Source of the DNA: Fictibacillus sp. BK138
GTDB taxonomy: Bacteria > Bacillota > Bacilli > Bacillales > Fictibacillaceae
NCBI RefSeq assembly: GCF_004216955.1
Contig: NZ_SGXL01000001.1
Location: forward strand, 2,383,413-2,447,412
Length of the DNA: 64,000 bases
Reading direction: 5' to 3'
The position numbers were made by a program, and so were the translations under genes. Positions 14,577 through 23,901 of this stretch are shown piece by piece; position 1 is the first letter of the stretch; every line of letters starts with the position of its first letter. The notes under the pieces were generated by a model, which saw only the letters and a program-made list of their open reading frames with translations, searched no databases and was not told the origin of the DNA.

Positions 14577-16340
14577 CTACACCCCCTGCCCGTTGTTTTG
14601 AAACACTTTATTTCTATCTTGATATTGGATGTCATAGATTCTGCGATAGTTTCCTGATTCCTTCTGGATAAGTTCATCATGAGTTCCTCGCTCTACTACC
14701 GCTCCTTCATGAAGGACCAGTATCTCATCCGCATGTTTTAATGATGAAATTCGGTGAGCGATAATAAAAGTTGTACGATCATCCATGACCTCTTTTAAAG
14801 CACGCTGAATCTTAAACTCTGTTTCCATGTCAACCGCACTTGTTGCATCATCTAAAATGAGGATTGCAGGGTCGATAAGAATAGCTCTTGCGATGGATAT
14901 CCTCTGCTTTTGTCCTCCAGAAAGACCAAGTCCTCTCTCACCAAGGATCGTATCATATCCATCTGGGAGTTCCATGATGAAATCGTGAGCCTGTGCTCGT
15001 TTAGCAGCATCCACAATCTCATCCATATCAGCATCAGGGTTGCCGTAGGAAATATTGTCCCTGATCGTTGATGAAAACAAGAATGACTCCTGAAGTACAG
15101 TTCCGATATTTTTTCTTAACGTATTAAGCGAGTACTTTTCTAACGGCTTGCCATCGATTAAAATTCTTCCCGATTCCGGCTTATAAAACCGAGATAACAG
15201 CTGGGTGATCGATGTCTTTCCAGAACCGGTCGCCCCGATCAGTCCTATCGTATGCCCTTGTTTTACTGTAAAAGTAATATCTGTTAAGGCATCCTTCTTT
15301 TCATTTTTATAACGATGTGTCACATGTTCAAAGGTTACTTCTCCATTCAGACGAGTAAAGCCGGTATCAAGATCTTCACCTTCTAACTCAAGAGGTTCAT
15401 CTAAGACTTCAAGCAGGCGCTCCCCAGAAGCTTTTGACTGTGAGAACGTATTCATGATAAACCCAAGATTCATGATAGGACCCATGATGTACCATACAAG
15501 ACTAAAGAAAGCGACAAGCTCTCCTGCAGTAAGATCCCCGTTAATAACCAGATATCCGCCATATGCAAGCAAAAGAACGACTGACAGGTTCCCGATCAGC
15601 TCCATGATGGGAAAATATCGCGCCCAAATATGTGATGTGTTCAAAAACTGAGATTTGTAGTCTTCATTCGACGTATCGAATTTACCAATCTCAAAATCTT
15701 CTCTCGATAATGACTTCACCGTGTTGATTCCACTGATGTTTTCTTGAACTTTTGTGTTAAGGTTAGCCATTGATTTTCGTATTCCCCTGAATGCGGGATG
15801 CACTTCTTTATCAAACTTGTAAACAACGATTGCGAGGAATGGCATCATACAAAGTGTGATGATCGCCAGCGGGATCGAATAGAAGAACATGACGGAAAGA
15901 CTGAATGCAATGATTAGAACGAAATTGATAAGCTGTGAAAATCCAAATGAGAGAAAGAACCGAAAACCCTCTACATCTGCAGTTAACCGGGACATGAGGT
16001 CTCCCGTCTTAGCGTTATCATAATAACTGAAAGGCAAAAATTGAAGCTTTTCATACAGAGATTCGCGGAGCTGGAAAACAGAGCTGATACCAAACAAATC
16101 TCCAAAATATTGATGACAATATGTAGCTGCTCCTTTTATTCCCATTAGTACGATAAAGCCGATTGCCACATAAGGAACGAATGAATATTCTCCTTTTATA
16201 ATAATTTCATCGATGGTAAACTGCAGCACCATCGGATACACAACCGTAATGGCTGATACGAGAATCAAAGTCAGAATCGACCAGTAAAAGTATTTTTTAT
16301 AAGGCCAATAAAAGTCTTTTAATCTTTTAAACGTATCCAA
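14577..16340 (-). CDS. ABC exporter subunit, degenerate ATPase half
   Basis: 587-residue exporter half. Walker A is GATGSGKTS and the signature LSGGQKQR is perfect, but Walker B is ILILDDATSAVD, with Asp in place of the catalytic Glu. One consensus and one degenerate ATP site is the hallmark of asymmetric heterodimeric exporters, so this and the following gene form one transporter. TTG 16340 is the start behind AAGGTG. The upstream gap to 16460 is AT-rich and holds no gene. Confidence 0.88.
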   Translation of the reverse strand: MDTFKRLKDFYWPYKKYFYWSILTLILVSAITVVYPMVLQFTIDEIIIKGEYSFVPYVAIGFIVLMGIKGAATYCHQYFGDLFGISSVFQLRESLYEKLQFLPFSYYDNAKTGDLMSRLTADVEGFRFFLSFGFSQLINFVLIIAFSLSVMFFYSIPLAIITLCMMPFLAIVVYKFDKEVHPAFRGIRKSMANLNTKVQENISGINTVKSLSREDFEIGKFDTSNEDYKSQFLNTSHIWARYFPIMELIGNLSVVLLLAYGGYLVINGDLTAGELVAFFSLVWYIMGPIMNLGFIMNTFSQSKASGERLLEVLDEPLELEGEDLDTGFTRLNGEVTFEHVTHRYKNEKKDALTDITFTVKQGHTIGLIGATGSGKTSITQLLSRFYKPESGRILIDGKPLEKYSLNTLRKNIGTVLQESFLFSSTIRDNISYGNPDADMDEIVDAAKRAQAHDFIMELPDGYDTILGERGLGLSGGQKQRISIARAILIDPAILILDDATSAVDMETEFKIQRALKEVMDDRTTFIIAHRISSLKHADEILVLHEGAVVERGTHDELIQKESGNYRRIYDIQYQDRNKVFQNNGQGV

Positions 16341-16493
16341 ATCTTCACCTTCCCCCTTCTGTAAAAATAAAAGACAATATACATCATATAACAGAATAGT
16401 TAGAAAAAACTATACATTTGCTCGAGTTTTATAAAAAAAATCCATTTGTTAACAATAAACTTTGTTAATTAATTTCAATCTTTTAACTTATAC

Positions 16494-16523
16494 AAAAAAG
16501 CCCCGAATTATTCGAGGCTTTTT
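16494..16523 (-). terminator. Terminator downstream of the CopC-like gene
   Basis: Minus strand: AAGCCTCGAA pairs with TTCGGGGCTT (one G-U pair), then TTTTTTG. Array B lies between this hairpin and the stop of the CopC-like gene. Confidence 0.65.
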
Positions 16524-16574
16524 GCTTATCTTTTGTTTAGATTTTTTTACGGTACATGTTTTTATAATTATTAC

Positions 16575-16690
16575 ACGTTCGCTCAGACTCATTGAGGTTT
16601 CGCTCAAAAACGTCGAGTTACGCTCAAGATCTTCTTGCTGCGCTCAAACTGCCTTGAGTTACGCTCAAAATCTTCCTTTTCCGCTCAAAG
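16575..16690. repeat. Array B: six CGCTCA cores at 20-21 bp spacing
   Basis: CGCTCA(AA) begins at 16580, 16601, 16621, 16641, 16662 and 16682, with spacings 21, 20, 20, 21 and 20. The intervening bases vary (CTTCTTGCTG, CTGCCTTGAGTTA). It occupies the gap between the ABC exporter and the CopC-like gene, downstream of the latter. Confidence 0.8.
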
Positions 16691-16727
16691 TAGCATCCTG
16701 AAGCGGAAATTAACCATGTCTAACAGC

Positions 16728-17258
16728 TTATCTTTTTCTTCTGAATGCAAAGAAAGAAACAATCGCAATTATAATAACTAAACCAATCGTCAATGGACCA
16801 AAATAGCTCGGGTTTCCAGGCTGTTCTTTCTTATCTTGCTCAGGCAGGACTTGTTCAGTATTATCTTGATTTTCTTCTGGTTCTTCTTTTGGCTGGGCTT
16901 GTTCTGGCCGATCTACCGAGAACGAGTAGTTCCCCTCAATCACATGACCATCTGCACCAATTATTTTGTATTCAACTGTATAATTACCATTTTCAAGCCG
17001 ATTGTTCATCTTCCCCGTCATTTGATTATCTTCAATACTAATCTGGAGGGGAATTTCTTCATTTTCGTTTTTCAATTTCATGGTGCTCAACGATTCAATT
17101 TTCGTTGAAAACGTCAAAACCACTGCTTCAAGATCTGTCGTAACCTTCTCCCCTTTTGCTGGGGTCGCAGATTCAAGATCTGAGTGAGCTAATACGGATG
17201 AAGGCAGATTAAATGCAATCACAAATAATAAAAGAAAGGATAATACCGTTTTTTTCAT
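16728..17258 (-). CDS. CopC-domain copper-binding protein with C-terminal membrane anchor
   Basis: 176 residues. A signal peptide ends at VLA, so the mature protein begins HSDLESATPAKG, where the terminal His is the usual Cu(II) ligand. Further CopC features are VVLTFSTKIE and IIGADGHVIEGNYSF, which supplies another His. The domain is followed by a Glu/Gln/Pro-rich linker (about 118-145), one transmembrane helix and FRRKR. No CopD domain is fused. It probably binds copper on the cell surface. AGGGAG precedes ATG 17258. Confidence 0.82.
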   Translation of the reverse strand: MKKTVLSFLLLFVIAFNLPSSVLAHSDLESATPAKGEKVTTDLEAVVLTFSTKIESLSTMKLKNENEEIPLQISIEDNQMTGKMNNRLENGNYTVEYKIIGADGHVIEGNYSFSVDRPEQAQPKEEPEENQDNTEQVLPEQDKKEQPGNPSYFGPLTIGLVIIIAIVSFFAFRRKR

Positions 17259-17478
17259 AATTGGCTCCCTGTTTCAATATTTTCTTTCTATTTACATTTA
17301 AACAAAGAAAGAATACCCTCACAAGTATTCATTCTTTACAAATCGTTGACATTTTCAGTGATAAACATACATTTTCAGCCTATTTTACTGTATTCTCCGC
17401 TCCTGCCCACTTCGAAAATAAAAACAGGCATAGAATGTATGGAATTAACAATTGCAAGAATTAAAGGAGGAAAAATCG

Positions 17479-17565
17479 ATGGGTTTTGCTCATGGCAATT
17501 CTTTTGCGTTGGTAGTAGTGTTGTTTATTCTATTGATTATTGTAGGGGCAGCTTGCTTCTGCTAA
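17479..17565 (+). CDS. YjcZ-family sporulation micropeptide
   Basis: 28-residue peptide, MGFAHGNSFALVVVLFILL then IIVGAACFC, a single hydrophobic helix with a short Gly/His/Asn head. This matches the YjcZ/SscA-like family of tiny sporulation proteins in Bacillus. AAAGGAGG lies 8 bases before ATG 17479. A terminator follows within 25 bases, so it is an independent unit. Confidence 0.85.
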   Translation: MGFAHGNSFALVVVLFILLIIVGAACFC

Positions 17566-17585
17566 TAAGAAATAGCAAACAGGAA

Positions 17586-17613
17586 AAAAAGCCGGATTCG
17601 TCCGGCTTTTTTG
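17586..17613. terminator. Terminator between YjcZ-type gene and PBP gene
   Basis: AAGCCGGA and TCCGGCTT around TTCG, flanked by A-run and T-run, so it can work on both strands. Confidence 0.88.
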
Positions 17614-17634
17614 TTTATAAAAGAAAACTCAGCA

Positions 17635-19728
17635 TTATTGTGCTGAGCCCTCTGCTTCTTCTTTTTCTTTTTCCATGTTTCCGTTCACGGTAGCTGCGTT
17701 TTCACCGTATTCTTTCTTTAAATCCCAATAAGCTTCTAACGCACGCTGACCGATAAATTTATTGATTCGCTGATTACCGTTACGAGGTGTACCCTCTGGA
17801 ACCACGACTGCGAATGCAATCTCGGGATTCTCAAAAGGTGCGTAACCAACCAGTGTTAAGTTATGTTTCTCTGTCAGCTGCCCTGTTTGAGGGTGTTTGA
17901 TAATACGCTGGGCGGTTCCTGTTTTTCCGGCAGGGTTATGATATTTTTCAACATCATCAAAATATCCTTTTGCCGTTCCTCCTGGAGCATGCATAACTTG
18001 CCAGAAACCTTGCTGCACGCGCTTGATGTATTTTTCATCAACATCGAGTTTGTTTAAAATGACTGGCTCAAAACGTTTTAGCAACTTCCCGCCATTTTCT
18101 TCATTTGATGCAGGTTCACGAATTTCTCTTACAAGCTGCGGTTTAACACGATACCCCCCATTTGCAATCGTTGATACATATTGTACAAGCTGCATGGTCG
18201 TGTACGTGTCAAACTGTCCGATTCCAAGGTCAAAAAGGGTACCCATTTCCCCTTCTGGCGGTTTCCCTTCATAGCCGGTTGCTTCATTTGGAAAGTCAAT
18301 TCCAGTTTTTATACCTAAACCGAATTGACTATACATATACCGTGCTTCTGCATATGTTTCTGAATAATGCTCCGGGCCGATCATTCGGTCCATAATGTTA
18401 AACATATATACGTTGGAGGACATTCTTAAGGCATCTAAATCATTGATTGTGCCCATGTTTTTCCAAGAAGATTTGTTCATGCCATATTTTGTATATGTTG
18501 TATCATAAATTGTATCTCCCATGCCGATCAGGCCCTTTTGCAGCCCTGATAATACAGTTGCTCCCTTTACTGTCGAGCCCATTTCATAAGAATTATAAAA
18601 TGCACCGTATTCATCATTGGTGAATTTACCATTTTCGTATTTTTTTCCAGCTATACCTTTCACTTCACCGGTTTTCGGATTGATCATAACGATATATGCT
18701 GATTTAAGTAACTCATTGCCTGGCAATGGTTTAGCTCGTAAGATTTCTTCTTCTAAAATACGCTCCAATCGAAATTGAAGTTCCATGTCCAACGTCAGAA
18801 CAATGTCTTTTCCTCGTTGACCAGCGATTGATTTCGGTTCACCAATCGTTTGCCCCGTTTTAGGGTTTGTCAGATAAACAGACTTCTCCTTCATTCCTCG
18901 AAGCACTTGTTCATACTGAACTTCAAGACCACTGACTCCTACTTGGTCACTTCTGTCATAGCCGCGACTCGAGAAATACTGCATTTTGCTTTTAGGAATT
19001 TGTTTCACGGCACCAAATATCGCTGATTCTCCATAAGGATAAATTCGTTTAGAGTCAGCCATGATATCGATACCTGGCAGATCCCCAAGGTTCTCGGATA
19101 TGATGGAAACTTCCTCATTTGTTAAATTTGTTTTAATTCTTTGAGCTGAGTAGGCATAGCCTGAATCCATTGCCCGTTTATAAGCTAGTACTTTTAAATC
19201 TTCTGCTGAAAGATTCTCGATTTCTTCTTCAGTAATCTTATCAACAAGGGCTTTGTATTGCTCTTTATCGGTTAACTTCTTTTCTTTCTTCGTTAAACGT
19301 TCTTCCATTAATTCTTTTATATCATGCTGTGCGATAAAGTAATCTTTTTTATCGCGCTCAGTAATCTTTTTCTCCTGCTCTTCTGTTACACCTAGTCTTT
19401 TAGCTAGCCACTTTGCGATACGCATGGTGTCGTCGGCTTTGGTATCTACGGTCTTGGTATACGTAAGAGAGAAAAATGGCTTGTTGCCTACGACTTCACG
19501 AAAGTTGCTGTCCAGCAGCTTGCCGCGTGGGGCTTCCTTTCTAGCAATAACTTCTTCTACAGCCTCAGACTCCAATCGTTTTTCTTCTCCGTTCACGATC
19601 TGGAGTACACCAAGTCTTAGAATAAGAATTGAAAATAGAAAAAATACGACTAAAAACAAGACATTCAAACGAAAGGGTACTTGCGTTTTTTTCTTCTTTC
19701 TTTCCGGATCCGCTTTCGTTACCATCAT
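17635..19728 (-). CDS. Class B penicillin-binding protein (PbpA/PbpH-type transpeptidase)
   Basis: 697 residues. One N-terminal membrane helix (LNVLFLVVFFLFSILILRLG), a dimerisation region with a long charged insert (about 100-180), and a transpeptidase domain. Active-site motifs are STVK (in EMGSTVKGATV), SSN and KTG (AGKTGTAQ). It crosslinks peptidoglycan during wall growth or rod-shape maintenance. Sequence character is closest to B. subtilis PBP2A/PbpH. AAAGGAG precedes two adjacent ATG codons (19728, 19725), either of which may be used. The C-terminus is Glu/Lys-rich. Confidence 0.9.
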   Translation of the reverse strand: MMVTKADPERKKKKTQVPFRLNVLFLVVFFLFSILILRLGVLQIVNGEEKRLESEAVEEVIARKEAPRGKLLDSNFREVVGNKPFFSLTYTKTVDTKADDTMRIAKWLAKRLGVTEEQEKKITERDKKDYFIAQHDIKELMEERLTKKEKKLTDKEQYKALVDKITEEEIENLSAEDLKVLAYKRAMDSGYAYSAQRIKTNLTNEEVSIISENLGDLPGIDIMADSKRIYPYGESAIFGAVKQIPKSKMQYFSSRGYDRSDQVGVSGLEVQYEQVLRGMKEKSVYLTNPKTGQTIGEPKSIAGQRGKDIVLTLDMELQFRLERILEEEILRAKPLPGNELLKSAYIVMINPKTGEVKGIAGKKYENGKFTNDEYGAFYNSYEMGSTVKGATVLSGLQKGLIGMGDTIYDTTYTKYGMNKSSWKNMGTINDLDALRMSSNVYMFNIMDRMIGPEHYSETYAEARYMYSQFGLGIKTGIDFPNEATGYEGKPPEGEMGTLFDLGIGQFDTYTTMQLVQYVSTIANGGYRVKPQLVREIREPASNEENGGKLLKRFEPVILNKLDVDEKYIKRVQQGFWQVMHAPGGTAKGYFDDVEKYHNPAGKTGTAQRIIKHPQTGQLTEKHNLTLVGYAPFENPEIAFAVVVPEGTPRNGNQRINKFIGQRALEAYWDLKKEYGENAATVNGNMEKEKEEAEGSAQ

Positions 19729-19827
19729 TCCGCTCCTTTTGGAAATTTTCCCGTTAATTTTACAATTATATTACAAAAGCATCTATGTATAGATTACTAG
19801 ATGTTGACCGAAATTCCAACATATTCA

Positions 19828-19862
19828 TGAAAAAAACCTTATCTTTTTTTGATAAGGTTTTG
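19828..19862 (-). terminator. Terminator of EAL gene
   Basis: AAAACCTTATC and GATAAGGTTTT around a T-rich loop, followed by TT on the minus strand. Confidence 0.75.
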
Positions 19863-19869
19863 GCGTGCT

Positions 19870-20925
19870 TTATCTAGCTGAAATCATTAACTTTTCCGTT
19901 GGGACAGGTTTACCGAAATAGTAGCCTTGTGCAAGCTGTACTCCAAAATGACGAGCCATGTCTGCCTCTTCTTTTCTCTCGATACCTTCTGCTAAAACGA
20001 TCGCCCCTATCTCATTTGCCACCTCCACAATTTGTTTGATCATATGTTGTTTTTCTTTATCTTCATCACAGAACGAAACGATCTTCCGGTCAATCTTCAC
20101 ATAATCTGGACGCAATTCCTTTAATACAGATAGTGTCGAATGTCCTGCCCCTAAATCATCAAGAGCCACTTTCATCCCTTGTTCCTGATACGCAGTAAGG
20201 ATACTTTTTAAATGATCGATATCTGCAATCTCTTCCGTCTCTACTACTTCAAACACCAGATCCTGTGAATCGACACCTGCTTCTGCAGCTGCTTTAAACG
20301 TCGTCGCCAGACAATGCTTTGGATCATAGATCGATGACGGCAAGAAATTGATGAACCGTTTTACACCACGAGGTACGGCATCTGCACTATTTTGGATCGA
20401 AGTGATACGTGCTTTTCCATCTAACAGTGCTTGAAGACCTGCACGTTCTGCCATCTGAAAAAGTTCATAAGGTTTGAAGTCATGGCCATCTTCCAAAGGA
20501 CGAAGCAAAAATTCGTATCCGTAAATCTCATTGGCAGCTAAATGAATGATCGGCTGTGAATAGGTGGTAAATAATTGCTCTTGAATCACTTGGTAAAGTT
20601 CAGGGTGCGCAATTCTTTCATAAAGATGACTAAAAGGAATCCAGGTTTTGAATGGATTTGATTCTACTGATGCACTTTCTAAAGAACAAAAGAAAGAATG
20701 CAATGCTTGTTTGTTAAACTCTTTCTTAAGTTCCTCAAAAAGAGACTGCAAGCTAGATAGATTGTTATAGTCTGCAGACACAATTTCTAGATTTACGTTA
20801 ACGTTAAATCCATGTGATGCTAAACATTGCTGCAAACTTTGTAAGAGTACTGGATGATCTGTCCGAATGTGAAATGTACCTTCACTAGGAAATACACCTG
20901 CGGGACGACATTGTGAACACGACAT
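19870..20925 (-). CDS. EAL-domain protein with N-terminal Cys motif
   Basis: 351 residues. The N-terminus begins MSCSQCRPAG (CxxC), followed by an unassigned domain to about residue 110, then a full EAL domain. Metal and catalytic residues appear present: YEFLLR (E of EAL), NFLPSS (N), FEVVETEE (E), LDDLGAG (DD), KIDR (K), LAEGIE (E) and AQGYYFGKP (Q). It is therefore probably an active c-di-GMP phosphodiesterase rather than a degenerate receptor. GGAGG lies 8 bases before ATG 20925. No GGDEF or PAS domain is present. The CxxC could sense redox or metal; that is inference. Confidence 0.85.
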   Translation of the reverse strand: MSCSQCRPAGVFPSEGTFHIRTDHPVLLQSLQQCLASHGFNVNVNLEIVSADYNNLSSLQSLFEELKKEFNKQALHSFFCSLESASVESNPFKTWIPFSHLYERIAHPELYQVIQEQLFTTYSQPIIHLAANEIYGYEFLLRPLEDGHDFKPYELFQMAERAGLQALLDGKARITSIQNSADAVPRGVKRFINFLPSSIYDPKHCLATTFKAAAEAGVDSQDLVFEVVETEEIADIDHLKSILTAYQEQGMKVALDDLGAGHSTLSVLKELRPDYVKIDRKIVSFCDEDKEKQHMIKQIVEVANEIGAIVLAEGIERKEEADMARHFGVQLAQGYYFGKPVPTEKLMISAR

Positions 20926-21020
20926 AAAAAAAACCTCCAAAAAAAGAATTGCAAACTTTTGTAAAATTTGCTATTTTATAATTCTGCGCTCTGAAATTAC
21001 GACTTGATAAAGGGGGACTT

Positions 21021-21800
21021 ATGGTTTATTGGATTCTTTTACAAAAAAGCTTTATGACGAATTTGCAATATAAGGTTGCCCATCTCATCAACAATGCGGC
21101 CAGTGCAATCTTTGGCTTTGTATTCATTGCGATCTGGGCTGGTGTTTTGCAAGGAAAAGAACAAAGCAGTCCCTATGATGTAATGGACATGACATACTAC
21201 ATAGCTGCTTCACAATGCATTCTGTGGCTTTCTGGATTTTTAACAGCTGGACTCAATATTCAAACCGGCGTACGGAATGGAGCCATCTCTTTTGAACTTG
21301 CCAGACCATCAAACTTTTTTCTATACGTTACCTCACAAGAAGCCGGCCGGCTCGTTTATAACTTCTTCTTTCGTTCGGTTCCGATCGGACTGGTCTTTGC
21401 ATTAACCGTAGGCTTTTATGTACCTCAACATTTTTCAAGCTATCTTTTCATATGTATTTCAGTACTTCTCGCTATTATTATATCTGTTAATTTACACTAT
21501 CTGGTAGGAATTAGTGCTTGCTGGACAACGGAAGTCGCCTGGGCACATTTCGTAAACTTCACCTTATTGGCTGGTCTTGGCGGACAGATGGTACCTATCG
21601 ATTTTCTTCCGGCACCTTTATCAACCCTGACACAGTACTTGCCTTTTGCAGGAGCCATCTATTATCCAGTCATGATTTTCCTTGAAAAGGCGACAAATGA
21701 TGTCATCTGGATTCAGCTTTTCTGGGCCATAACACTAACTTTGGTGAATCTATGGATCACAGAAAGAGCACGCCAGAAATTAGAGATTCAAGGAGGCTAA
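21021..21800 (+). CDS. ABC-2-type permease (COG4587-like)
   Basis: 259-residue membrane protein with about six helices and no ATPase domain. It is the first gene of a three-gene ABC transporter whose ATPase is of COG4586 type. AAAGGGGG precedes ATG 21021. The next permease follows after 3 bases. The substrate is unknown in this family, and export is likely from the ABC-2 architecture. Confidence 0.82.
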   Translation: MVYWILLQKSFMTNLQYKVAHLINNAASAIFGFVFIAIWAGVLQGKEQSSPYDVMDMTYYIAASQCILWLSGFLTAGLNIQTGVRNGAISFELARPSNFFLYVTSQEAGRLVYNFFFRSVPIGLVFALTVGFYVPQHFSSYLFICISVLLAIIISVNLHYLVGISACWTTEVAWAHFVNFTLLAGLGGQMVPIDFLPAPLSTLTQYLPFAGAIYYPVMIFLEKATNDVIWIQLFWAITLTLVNLWITERARQKLEIQGG

Positions 21801-21803
21801 GCT

Positions 21804-22589
21804 ATGAATCTTTATTTGAAGTTGTTATCAGGAAGCTTGCGTTCGCGCATGCAATATAAAATGAATTTTCTCGTATCCTCCCTTTCATATGGATTGATCA
21901 TGGCCGTTGATTTCGTTTTGCTCGCGGCAATCTTGCAGCGTTTTGATGATGTAAAAGGCTGGAATCTTTATGAAGTGGGCTTACTTTACGGCATTTCTTC
22001 AGTCGCAATAACACTTTATAGAGTGTTTGGTGTAGAGATTCATAACTTCGAAAGATACATGGTAGAAGGAGAGTTTGATAGCCTCCTCATCCGGCCAGTC
22101 TCTCCACTTTCACTGCTCTTAACCAAGAACCTTGACCTGTCACGAATCGGAGGAACCGCTCAAGGGGTTATCATTCTAGTTATTTCTATTATCGGACTCA
22201 GTATCGATAATTTTGATAGGTTTCTTTTGCTGCTTTACTTGCCTATTTCAATTGCATCAGGTGTCGTGATCTGTTTTTCACTTGGACTGTTGACGGCAAC
22301 TCTGGCATTTTGGACACAAAGGATAAAGGATTTTCAGACATTTACACTTTATGCACCCTTTAATGCAGCAAACTATCCGATGAATATCTATCCCGGATGG
22401 TTAAAGATAATTTTCTTCACCGTTATTCCGGTTGGGTTTATGAACTACACGCCTATCCTTTACCTTTTAGATAAAGGCGGCAGCATATGGAACCTGGCAT
22501 GGCCTCCGGCAGTTGCTCTCGTTTTTTTGTTCTTATCGCTCCGCTTCTGGTATTTCGGAATTCGGCACTACCACAGTACAGGCAGTTAA
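21804..22589 (+). CDS. ABC-2-type permease (COG3694/DUF990-like)
   Basis: 261-residue membrane protein with about six helices. The sequence GEFDSLLIRPVSPLSLLL matches the cytoplasmic loop typical of this permease family, and its partner has the equivalent ISFELARPSNFFLY. RBS GGAGGC lies inside the upstream gene's end. It forms the other half of the membrane channel. Confidence 0.83.
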   Translation: MNLYLKLLSGSLRSRMQYKMNFLVSSLSYGLIMAVDFVLLAAILQRFDDVKGWNLYEVGLLYGISSVAITLYRVFGVEIHNFERYMVEGEFDSLLIRPVSPLSLLLTKNLDLSRIGGTAQGVIILVISIIGLSIDNFDRFLLLLYLPISIASGVVICFSLGLLTATLAFWTQRIKDFQTFTLYAPFNAANYPMNIYPGWLKIIFFTVIPVGFMNYTPILYLLDKGGSIWNLAWPPAVALVFLFLSLRFWYFGIRHYHSTGS

Positions 22590-22599
22590 GGAGGAAACT

Positions 22600-23568
22600 A
22601 TGATAGTTGCAGATCAATTGAACAAGCACTTTAAAATCTATGAAACAAAAAAAGGATTTATCGGATCATTTACTTCCCTTCTATCTACTAAGCATCATGT
22701 TGTAAAAGCCGTAAACGATATTTCTTTTAACATTGGAGAAGGAGAATTTGTCGGCTACATCGGACCGAACGGTGCAGGAAAATCAACAACGATTAAAATG
22801 CTGTCAGGGATTCTGCATCCGACTGGTGGAAGCATCAAGGTAGCTGGACTTAGCCCTCAAAAACGAAGAAAAGAAGTCGCAAAAAAGATCGGAATCGTAT
22901 TCGGACAGCGGACACAGCTATGGTGGGATCTTCCGCTAAGGGATTCTTTTGATATTTTAAAAGAGATGTACAAAGTACCTGATGCAAAATATCAAGCGTT
23001 TTTAAAGCTATATGATGATATGCTTCAGATCGGACAGTTTATGAACACACCTGTGCGTAAGCTTTCACTGGGACAGCGTATGAGGGGAGATCTTGCTGCG
23101 GCGATGATTCACGATCCAGACGTTCTGTTTTTGGACGAACCGACGATCGGTCTTGATGTAAATGCCAAAACAAGCATCCGGTCTTTCTTGAAAGAACTCA
23201 ACACAAAGGAAAAGAAAACTATCCTATTAACAACACATGATATGGATGATATCGAACAGCTCTGCAGCCGGGTAATTGTAATCAATCATGGACAGATTGT
23301 GCTTGATGGCTCTATTACAGATCTAAGGCATAATATCGGACTGCCAAGTGTGATAGAAGTGCAATACAGAGAAAAGCCTCAGCATTTGCCGGCTGAATTT
23401 GACGGTATTGAAAAGATACGTTGGGAAGATGACAAACTTATACTCATGTATGACCGCTCTGTCCTTTCTTCACCTTCTTTGCTTCAAGAGGTTTCAAAGT
23501 GGGGCGAACCGGTTGATATTCAGATGAAAGAACCGGATATAGAAGAAGTGATACAAAAAATATATTAA
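22600..23568 (+). CDS. ABC transporter ATPase (COG4586-like)
   Basis: 322-residue ATPase. Walker A is GPNGAGKST, the signature is LSLGQRMRGDLAA, Walker B is VLFLDEPTIGLDV and the switch is THDMDD. A family-typical N-terminal insertion (FIGSFTSLLSTKHHVVKA) precedes Walker A. ATG 22600 with AAGGAGG is the start; the longer frame from 22513 overlaps the permease without an RBS. It energises the two upstream permeases. Confidence 0.9.
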   Translation: MIVADQLNKHFKIYETKKGFIGSFTSLLSTKHHVVKAVNDISFNIGEGEFVGYIGPNGAGKSTTIKMLSGILHPTGGSIKVAGLSPQKRRKEVAKKIGIVFGQRTQLWWDLPLRDSFDILKEMYKVPDAKYQAFLKLYDDMLQIGQFMNTPVRKLSLGQRMRGDLAAAMIHDPDVLFLDEPTIGLDVNAKTSIRSFLKELNTKEKKTILLTTHDMDDIEQLCSRVIVINHGQIVLDGSITDLRHNIGLPSVIEVQYREKPQHLPAEFDGIEKIRWEDDKLILMYDRSVLSSPSLLQEVSKWGEPVDIQMKEPDIEEVIQKIY

Positions 23569-23573
23569 AAAAA

Positions 23574-23624
23574 GCAAGAGCTGGCTGCTAGGTTCTGTGT
23601 GAACACGGCATGCCAGCTTTTTTT
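23574..23624 (+). terminator. Terminator of the ABC transporter operon
   Basis: AGCTGGC (23579-23585) pairs with GCCAGCT (23612-23618) around a structured loop, then TTTTTT. Confidence 0.75.
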
Positions 23625-23677
23625 AATGTATATAAAGGATATTACCTCTGAGTATTTTGAACTTGCTTGTTTGACAA

Positions 23678-23887
23678 GTTGATTGGAGTGCAAGGTGCGT
23701 GCCTACCACTTGAGAAGCTTCTTGTTAGGCATGCGACGAGGAAGCTCGCATCGGTAGCTATAACTTGTAGACGCAGGAACAAGGATATATCTTTGAAGTG
23801 GGACAGGTGAGACTCTACCGGCATATGGCGCAGAGGAGGCTCACCGCCCGCCCCGCGGAAAGCGAGCACCCTGGAACGGAAATCAAC
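23678..23887 (+). repeat. Interspersed hairpin repeat, family R, copy 3 (long form)
   Basis: GTTGATTGGAGTGCAAGG at the left end and GGAACGGAAATCAAC at the right end are imperfect inverted repeats. The core CCCCGCGGAAAGCGAGC is near the right end. It includes the same extra internal segment as copy 2. It fills the gap between convergent genes; an ORF across it is a shadow. Confidence 0.85.
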
Positions 23888-23901
23888 CACGAACATGAGC
23901 A

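Noticed and set aside
22513-22599. ATPase start at 22513
   Set aside because: It overlaps the permease gene and has no RBS, whereas ATG 22600 follows AAGGAGG.
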